Shown piece after piece: positions 57,033 through 64,000 of a stretch of DNA of 64,000 nt. The position numbers and the translations under genes were made by a program. The DNA is from Acanthamoeba sp. SK_2022b (lineage: Eukaryota; Discosea; Longamoebia; Acanthamoebidae): NCBI GenBank assembly GCA_027943245.1, contig JANDJZ010000040.1:1-64000 (forward strand). Direction: 5' to 3'. Numbering within the stretch: the stretch's first letter is position 1; the number at the start of each line of letters is the position of its first letter. Under the pieces are notes generated by a model, which saw only the letters and a list, made by a program, of their open reading frames with translations, did not search any database and was not told where the DNA came from.

Positions 57033-58558
57033 CTAGACGGGCTGGTAGTCGGTCGGTGTGAATTGCTGCGTGAGCTGCTCGCCCAGCGCGAGCAGCTCGG
57101 CGATCTGCGTGGGATCCTGCGCGGCATCGGGGTGCTCGGCAGGCGTGTCGGGTTTATTGGCGTACTTGGCCATCAGGAACTTGGCGACGCCACTCTCGTT
57201 CCCGACCGCCGCCTCCCTGAGCACCACCAGGCCCGCCTTGGCGTACTCCCCACGGATCACAGTCACCGACTCCCTGCAGCCTTTGCGATGAGCAGCGGCT
57301 GCACGAACGCGGGATCGCGTGCTTGTGACACACGGAGCACGCACCCCGTTTGCGGATTGAGCCCTCGTTTCTCGCCGAGGCACTTCTTAATAAGAATGCC
57401 GTGCTTGAAGTGATCAGGGTAGTCATTCCATTCTACGTTGTGTTCGAGTCGGAGCTGCCGCAGCACCTCCCCGATGCTCTTTCGGTGCAGCTGGCGAGGC
57501 GAGTAGTAGGCCCGCCCCAGCGCGTTCACGCTGTTGCGCATGCAGTCGGCGCCGCGCCACAGTATGTTTTCCTGCGCGTTGCGGTACATTGGTGAGCAGT
57601 CGACGAAATGGACAGGGAATTGGGGGGGGGGGACTCAATACCAGACACTCCTCATCGGAGGGCAGGTTGAATGCGCGCGCATCGAAATGAGCGATCCCTC
57701 GGCGCGCCTTCTCTCCGGCCTGCACGCGTTGGCGGCAAGGGAAAACAACGTGAACATTCGAGGAGGAGGAGGTTGATCTGACTGCCAGACTCCTTGGAGG
57801 CAGCAGCGCTCTTTGCGTGATGGCGCACCTCTTCGTGGGGTTGATACTCCTGGGAGCCGATGTGGTGGTTGAATCGAGCCGATGCGTAGCCTGTCTTCAA
57901 TGTCAGCATTTGAATGAAGTGTGGCCAGTGCGTGCTCGGGTCGAGTACCAGAGGCGATGGAGATGAGCTTGGCGATCTTGCCGCTGAACGGAAGAGCGGT
58001 GAGGGTTGGCCGGAGGGCGAGCGTGATCTCGTCGGAAAAGGTGTAGGCCGCTCGCGCATGGAGGTACTCCATGAGGTCCAGCGCCGTCCGCTCCATTGCC
58101 ACCGACACTGCGCGCCAGCAGCCGCTGCTCGTGTCACGAGCTTCCACTGCCCGGCAAGGTGCATCTTGGAAGATACGCGTACCTCGTGGGTCATAGGGCT
58201 TGAGGAAGGGCTCCGTGAATTTGCTGAATTTGTGGCCATCAATTCGCAAGCAGTACGGTCTGTCGGGCACAACAGGCACATGTAATTAATTGATAAACTA
58301 ATTTACATCTCGTAATAAAATCGAGGGTTGAAAGGAGAAGGCATGCCTCAGCGAACTAAGGGTGAGGGCATATTCCTTCTCGTAGAACTTCATGCGATCC
58401 GCTACGTCGGAGAGGTCAATTCGTCCCTCGCGATCTTCTGGCCAAGGACCCCGCACATTTGATGACAGTGCGCGTCGAATGGTTGGGCCTGAAGGCAGCA
58501 CGAAACAGCGCGAGTGACCACCGCCAGCAAGCAGGCGCGCAGCTCCACACCGGTTCAT
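57033..58558 (-). CDS. Thg1-like protein (TLP), likely mitochondrial
   Basis: 3'-5' nucleotidyltransferase of the Thg1/TLP superfamily. ATG 58556-58558 opens MNRCGAARLLAGGGHSRCF..., Arg-rich and poor in acidic residues, fitting a mitochondrial presequence. Then MKFYEKEY, CLRIDGHKFSKFTEPF with the metal-binding Asp, an ER-TALDLMEYLHARAAYTFSDEITL block with the second catalytic SDE, FDARAFNLPSDEECL, and WRGADCMRNSVNALGRAYYS. In eukaryotic Thg1 this last region is HINNLYN; RNSVN is of the TLP (bacterial-like) type. The C-terminus is ..PTDYQPV (stop 57033-57035). About seven exons. Mitochondrial tRNA 5'-end editing is known in Acanthamoeba castellanii and is attributed to TLPs, so this gene is a candidate enzyme. 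Confidence 0.85.
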
Positions 58559-59703
58559 GCGAGCTGAGTTTGTTTTTTATTTCAATTTCTTTTTAGCACT
58601 TTATGAGGGGAAGGCGATGAAGAAAATGCAGTTATGCTCATGGTGCTTGTGCAAAAGCGGCAACATGGGGGTAGACAGCTCTTATGTTTCTGGGGATGTA
58701 TGATTGTGATTGGCACCATTCAGCAGTGCCCAGCCAAAGGCAGCTGAATTCAAGAAATCGTTATGCTCATCATGTTGTAAGAACCACCTCTATTATCAAA
58801 TGAGAGGTCCAGTCATTTAAAAAGGGATATTGGATTCTAATTTTTGGATAGATAAAATTGAGTTTAGGTCATCATATGCATATTGGAGATAGCATTTTTA
58901 TCTTTGAAGAAAATATATTTTGATTCTGTTGGCCAGCTCAAATCTTGCAGTTGGCATCTTGCAGGACCATGAAGTGCTGGGCTGTTCTTCTTGAACAACC
59001 AGGAGATACCTTATGTAGGGAACTTGGTTGCTGAGTTGCATCTTTGATTTCCCCCATGCCTTGAAGTGATGTTGTGGCAAAGGGTATGGTTGCCCCCTTT
59101 GAGCCATGCCTTGACCATGGTTGAACAGGCAACCATGTTGAACAGGCAATTAGCCAATGGCATAGAGGTCCTTGTAAAGGGCAAGCAGCACCCACCAACA
59201 CAAACATGCACCCACCCCACAGTTCTGCCCCCAGAGGTGAGTCCCTGGGGCCCAGATTGTTTACTGTTTGGATTAGCATGGGATAATGGAATAGGACCCT
59301 GTCCTCCTATTTTTACGCTCAGCCAATTGGATGATGTCCCTAACAATGTGCACTGGGATGCAGCATTCCACCTCCCTCATGAGTGCTGCTCCATTGCTTT
59401 CTTCTGTGCCCAGTCCTGAATACTTATACTGCAAATTTTTAATAAGCAAACAGTCATTGATGGGCCAACATTTTGTCTGCAACATATGGAACGGTGGTAC
59501 ATGCCAGTTGGGTAGGGATGTTGACAGCTGGCAGGGGCATACCAGTAGAATTGTGCACCCACTTGACTGCCATCATTGATGGGGTGGTGGTGTTGTGGTG
59601 ATATTATGGGGATGTTGAGGTTGCTGTTGTGTTGTGGTGCTGTGGTAATGGTCTGGTGTTATGGTATTGTGGTGATGGTTGGTGTTGTAGTGCTGTTGTG
59701 GCC

Positions 59704-59744
<41 letters not shown>

Positions 59745-60180
59745 ACCACCCCACCACCACAACACACCCACAGGCAGCCCAACGGGCCTACCCCAAATTG
59801 GGAAGGGGTCCCCTCCGGGGATGGATGGGTGTATGGTGGTGGTGGTGTGGTGGTGTTGTGGGGATGTTGTGGTAATGTTTAGACAAACTTTTAGCCAAGT
59901 TGCCAGCTTGGGCATCTCTCATGGCCAGTTGAGCATGGTGGGCAGTCTTGAAGTGCCTTGCTCTGCATTTGCCAAGGAGAAGGGGAGGCTGAATGCAGTT
60001 GGCAAACCACCAAATTGCACCACTGGAAGGTGGATTGCCCAAAGATGGACATGCAGCCTGTATCTGATTTCTCATAAACAACTTTCTTGCAAGCAGCATC
60101 CATCATGGCCATTTGCCGCCATCCTGGCAGGTTTGTTGGGTGGCGTGGCTGTGCTTTATTGGATCAAATGAGCACCCAAC
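58559..60180. other. CpG-depleted region with simple repeats, no clear gene
   Basis: Between 58621 and 59580 I count four CG dinucleotides in 960 bases. TG/GGT-rich tracts lie at 59575-59700 and 59820-59880, a CA microsatellite at about 59706-59742. Short ORFs on both strands lack recognised domains; several look like CG-to-TG/CA-mutated former coding DNA. Confidence 0.6.
59706..59742. repeat. (CA)n microsatellite
   Basis: CA run flanked by CCACC-type simple sequence. Confidence 0.9.
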
Positions 60181-60408
60181 TTACTCCTTGTAGGTTTCCT
60201 TGACGAAGTGTTCTGTAGAGTTAAGGAGCAAGTCAGTGACGACAAGTGTGGGACGAACGACAAACGAAAAGAGGGGTCCTTTGACCTTTCAAGGGAATCA
60301 CAAGCTCTTCTTTGTCATTGATGGTCACCTGGTGCATCTTGTCTTTAAAGAGATACCGAATGCGCAGCTGCTTTTCGTCACCGGGGCACGGGTCATAGAA
60401 GCCTGGAG

Positions 60409-60460
<52 letters not shown>

Positions 60461-62723
60461 CCTCAAGGATCAGCACGCCAAGCCACTGCAGAAGCCACGA
60501 TGGTGCGTCCGGTACCGTAAAGGGAGGCCTTGGAGCCCTCATCGAGGATGAGCCGCGAGTCCTCGACCTTGTACTGGAGCGAAACCGTGACGTCGATCAC
60601 CGAGCCCTCCTCAGCTTCCTCTTCATCGCCAGTCGGCGTGGGCTCCTTCCACCTGCCGTATTGACCCAACACAATCACCAGCCCTACTCCCCCCCCCGCC
60701 CCATCCAAGGAGAGCATTGGTTAAGAGCAAAGGGTTGAGAGCTCAATTTCGTTTGAAGGGAGTGAAAGAGGTTACCGTGTTTTGTCCGTTCCGCCTCGAT
60801 CTTTCGCTTGGCTTGGGTGAGTATGAGGCGCACGTCCATCTCGGCCTGCTGTCGCTTCTTGCTAATTTGTTCTGATCGCAGCCGCAAAGTCGCCGCCTTT
60901 TTCCTGCACAAGAAGCAGAGAACGAGCCAATGTTAAGAAAATAGAGGCTTGAGTCGAAGGAGAGAAAAAGGGGGAAGGAAAAGGAGGAGGCGAAGCAACG
61001 AGCGTACTCCCTCTTCTTGCGCTCTCGTAGCGGGTTGAACCAAAACTGGGTGGCAGTCAGCACGCCAAACACGGGAAAGATAAGAGCCCCCGCGGTCGCC
61101 CACCCCTCCAACCCTCGCGTGATCAGAAGCGGGAAGGAGAACTGTTGACCAAAGTAATGGTACCTACAGAGGATTGGAGGGGGGGCACACGCATGGGAGC
61201 AGAAAACGGTGAGCCCCTACAAAGAGATTGCTGGTGGTGGGAGAAGGAGATTGATCGTACGTGGCAATGACAGTGCAGGCGCCGTTGGCGCCAATGCCGG
61301 TGGAGAGGCTGAGCTTGTTGCCCTTGGACACGCGCCTGGTGTAGCCCAAACCGATGGTGGGGAGTGCGCCAAGGCTCACCTCCGCCTCCAGGCTGAGGCT
61401 CTCTCGCTTCGACAGCTTCTTTTGGTAGTTAAACTCGAACGATGGGATCGAGAACGGCCAATCGCCCACGTATTCCACGTCCGCAAACTGAGTAAAGGAG
61501 GCCACCGATGAGCCTCTTGCCGCAATCCCTCCTTGGGGGTTGCCCTTGTACCTTGAGGTGCGAGGAGATGGTGGTGGTGTTGGCTTGTCGGCGGAGGCCA
61601 AGGCGCATGACATTGTTCTGTCCGATAGAGAATTGGGCATCGCCCACCACCCGCTCGCTCAGAGTCTCCCAAAAATGGAGGGTCAGGTTGCCTCCTTCGC
61701 TGTTGACATCGGCGATGACTGCACCCACGCTGCCGACAGATCGTGGAGTGTTATTAGGGTAAGAGAAGGCGCGTGCGCAGAGTGGCGTTTTGGCCGTGCA
61801 TGCGGTCAGATCACCACGGGATGAAGCGTACTTGGAGGAGGACAGCTGGGTCTGGCCAGCGAGCCGGAGGTTACACACCTCCGGTCCAGCGACGAGCTGC
61901 GCTTCGGCATATGTCGTGCGGTCTACATCGGAGGCATATCGCCGCAATCCGAGGACGAAGTTGCTGTTCCGCTGCATCACGTTGGCGCCCACCATCAACA
62001 AGTGGCGAGAATCGATTTGGCTCTGCATAGAAACCGAGCACAAGGTCAGCGCGTGTCGCAAGAGACGCGCTCCAACCACATTCGCACACCGAGCACACGC
62101 GTCCATCCAACGCGAGAGGTAGGTTCGTGCTGCGCTCGCAGGAGAAAGGAGGGTTGGGTGAGAAGGTTCTGACCTGCATCATTTCGTTAATCTGCACACC
62201 GAGGATGAGCGGAAGATTGTATTCTTCCGGGCGTCGCGAAAAGGCCGCCAGGACTGCGGTGATTTTGCCCTTCATTTTGAACTTGTTCTTCAGGTTTCTC
62301 AGTTCCTTCTCCTTCTCCACCTTCTCAAGGTGCTTCTTCAACTGATGAATGCACGGGCAAGGTGAGTGCTTGGCCACCTCCCGGTGGTGGCCCAAAGCAG
62401 CAGACGTATTGGTGGGAGCAAACCTCGTCGAGGGTGGGGTATCGCTTCGCCAGCTCCATGCAAGAAGTCGACTTGAGTGGCTCGAGACCGTAGATGTCAT
62501 AAATGGCGCGCTGCTCGTCATCCATGAGCACGACGTAAGCATAATTAATCTGCACAAATTTCTTCTCGGCCGCGTCAGTAGCATCGCCTCTGTGGTGGTC
62601 CGGATGGAAGGTGCGCGCTAGCTTCCTGTATGCCTTCCGTATCTCATTCTTGGTCGCTGTTTTCTTTACGCCCAGTAGTTCATACAAATCAGTGCCCCCC
62701 TCGATCTCCTCTGGCCCCTCCAT
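60181..62723 (-). CDS. DNAJC11: DNAJC11-like mitochondrial J-domain protein
   Basis: J-protein of the MICOS-associated MIB complex at the mitochondrial outer membrane. ATG 62721-62723 (MEGPEEIEGG); the J-domain follows: DLYELLGVKKTATKNEIRKAYRKLARTFHPD with the HPD motif. Later exons match the DNAJC11-specific beta-rich part (VQINEMMQ, LLMVGANVMQRNSNFVLGLRRY, EAEVSLGALPTIGLGYTRRVSKGNKLSLSTGI), a hydrophobic segment (GWATAGALIFPVFG), a charged helix (AATLRLRSEQISKKRQQAE) and the DUF3395 C-terminal domain: SVIDVTVSLQYKV, SLYG, FYDPCPGDEKQLRIRYLFKDKMHQVTINDKEELVIPL. Stop 60181-60183. About nine introns. Confidence 0.92.
60410..60459. repeat. (CA)n microsatellite in a DNAJC11 intron
   Basis: CA run of about 50 bases next to the exon beginning FYDPCPGD. 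Confidence 0.9.
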
Positions 62724-63305
62724 CGTTGCTGCCGGCAGTCTGATTTCTGCGGCCGCAGCGCTGCCAATTTTTCCCGCCAATTCCAGGTACAGGCGTTGCG
62801 TTCTTGTATTTTCTTACCTTTTTCTCTGCAGAGGACGCAGAAAAAGAGGCAGAGCAGGTGGCCGTGACCACATGATGCCACAGTAGCAAAGGCAGTGTAC
62901 CTCAGCATGTAGAGGTGGTGATAATTCCTAACCTCTTGTCCACTGTTGAATGAGTGAAACTATGAATGGCTAGGAGTGGCAGGGCCATGGTCCATGTATC
63001 CAGCAAGGATACAGTACAACCACCTATGTGGAGTGGCAGCACAGTTTCCCTGTGTCTGTGGCCACAGTGCCTATTCTTGTCTTCGTGTGAAACGGAGTCA
63101 CGCCAGTTTCACGCCACTTCAGCGGACGGCTGGTTGCACTTTCGCACAGTGATGTTCCCATTGGCAGATAACCCCAAAGAATTGGCCACTTAAGGTGGCG
63201 TTGTGTATTGGTGCTATTGCTCTCCACCGGGCCGGTTTCTGTCGCTCTCCGCCCGCCACCGCCCACAGCCTCGCCGGAGCGCTCCGCCCTTCAATCTACA
63301 ACAAG
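62724..63305. other. Spacer between divergent DNAJC11 and P450 genes
   Basis: No gene recognised. Part of it (62880-63180) is CpG-poor. Confidence 0.55.
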
Positions 63306-64000
63306 ATGAGTCTGCTTGAACTGGATACATGGACTTCCCCGGTCAATTGGGTGTATCTCTTGACCTCGGCCGTCGTGGTGTTCTTCCTCGCCGACCATCT
63401 CAGCATGATGAGGAAGCGCAAGAGCCTCCCCGGTCCGCTCTTTGCCTGGCCTTTCTTCGGCGCCATCTTTGAGATGGTGTGGAATCCGACCAACTTCTGG
63501 GATAAGCAGGAAACCTTCGGCCCGATCTCGTGGAATGCTCTCATCGGCAAATTCATGGTCTTCTCGCGCGACACTGACACGTCGATCAAGATCTTCAAGC
63601 ACAACAGCCCCGAGGAGCTCAAGATCGTGCTCCACCCCAACGCCGTCCGTCTCCTCGGTGAGGACAACATCGCTTTCATGCAGGGCCCTGGCCACAAGGA
63701 GCTGCGCAAGCGCCTTCTGCCCCTCTTCACCAAGAAGGCTCTTGGTGTCTACCTTAACATTCAGGAGAAGGCCATCCGCGAGCATCTCGCCAACGTACCC
63801 CGCCTTTCCATTTTCATTCCAATCAATCTTACCTGCAACTACATTTACGCTCAAATTTCCAACCCTCATCCGCGATTATTTTTTATTTTTTGCTATTCAC
63901 CGAAAATAGAAATCATTTTCCCGCGCTTTTCTCTTGGTATTAAAAAAAGTTCATCGCGAAGATGGAAAATGAAATGGCTAACCCAGCCCTTTACTTGTGC
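63306..64000 (+). CDS. Cytochrome P450, sterol C22-desaturase type (CYP710/CYP61-like), 3' end missing
   Basis: ATG 63306 (MSLLELDTWTSPVNWVYLL) gives an N-terminal membrane anchor, then KRKSLPGPLFAWPFFGAIFEM (proline-rich hinge and first strand), NPTNFWDKQETFGPISWNALIGKFMVFSRDTDTSIKIF, HPNAVRLLGEDNIAFMQGPGHKELRKRLLPLFTKKALGVYL. The WDKQ, RDTD, LLGE-N and GHKELR blocks match plant CYP710 and fungal ERG5/CYP61. A gtaccc donor follows at about 63797, and the window ends before the next exon. The heme-binding Cys lies outside. Sterol side-chain desaturation fits the ergosterol-type sterols of Acanthamoeba. Confidence 0.85.
   Translation, partial: MSLLELDTWTSPVNWVYLLTSAVVVFFLADHLSMMRKRKSLPGPLFAWPFFGAIFEMVWNPTNFWDKQETFGPISWNALIGKFMVFSRDTDTSIKIFKHNSPEELKIVLHPNAVRLLGEDNIAFMQGPGHKELRKRLLPLFTKKALGVYLNIQEKAIREHLANVPRLSIFIPINLTCNYIYAQISNPHPRLFFIFCYSPKIEIIFPRFSLGIKKSSSRRWKMKWLTQPFTC

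Overview
The window reads as nuclear DNA of a GC-rich, intron-dense amoeba, most likely Acanthamoeba. Nearly every gene is cut by many short GT-AG introns (donors usually gtacg/gtatg, acceptors after CT-rich tracts). Genes are tightly packed on both strands. Several products fit Acanthamoeba biology: a mitochondrial-looking Thg1-like protein, a sterol C22-desaturase-type P450 and phytochelatin synthase. No tRNA, rRNA or CRISPR array was recognised. Coordinates of spliced genes are spans from the chosen start to the stop and include introns.

Layout. 1-6.8 kb: 3' part of THOC1 (THO complex), then a SulP anion transporter with a long serine/threonine-rich N-terminus. 6.8-9.3 kb: microsatellites and a decaying secreted or membrane protein gene. 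9.3-12.4 kb: PGM2 phosphopentomutase/phosphoglucomutase. 12.7-18.8 kb: a Ty1/copia LTR retrotransposon (13013-18553) lying between two truncated genes. 18.6-20.3 kb: three intronless, proline-rich minus-strand genes of unknown function. 20.7-21.8 kb: ribosomal protein P0. 21.8-25.4 kb: poorly conserved, partly CpG-depleted DNA with a foldback (MITE-like) element, a broken RING-like gene and a degenerate P-loop-like ORF. 25.4-64 kb: a continuous run of housekeeping genes: APLF-like DNA-repair factor, an F-box/14-3-3 fusion, THOC3, TUG/ASPSCR1, an LRR protein, a SHI/SRS-type zinc-finger protein, an MBOAT acyltransferase, a DUF1765-like protein, Bax inhibitor-1, nucleolin, AAR2, a TauE/SafE transporter, HACD, a DHHC palmitoyltransferase, phytochelatin synthase, an EF-hand protein, a Thg1-like protein, DNAJC11 and the start of a P450.

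The clearest candidate for something new is at 26912-28474. An F-box is joined to a complete 14-3-3 fold, the splice phase is conserved across the junction, and there is no internal start codon between the domains. Such a protein could bring phospho-Ser/Thr clients bound by 14-3-3 directly to an SCF ubiquitin ligase. Other notable points: a copia polyprotein in one 4.4-kb frame broken only by four TGA codons; a 17-nt microexon inside the catalytic motif of the DHHC enzyme; an FHA+PBZ APLF-type protein; a phytochelatin synthase with Glu in place of the catalytic Asp; and a P0 protein without the usual C-terminal motif.

Several genes touch shared processes: mRNA export and splicing (THOC1, THOC3, AAR2), membrane lipids (MBOAT, HACD, P450), sulfur and thiol chemistry (SulP, TauE/SafE, phytochelatin synthase) and mitochondria (DNAJC11, Thg1-like). 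I see no operon-like organisation. Several divergent pairs share intergenic spaces of about 200 bp that probably act as bidirectional promoters.
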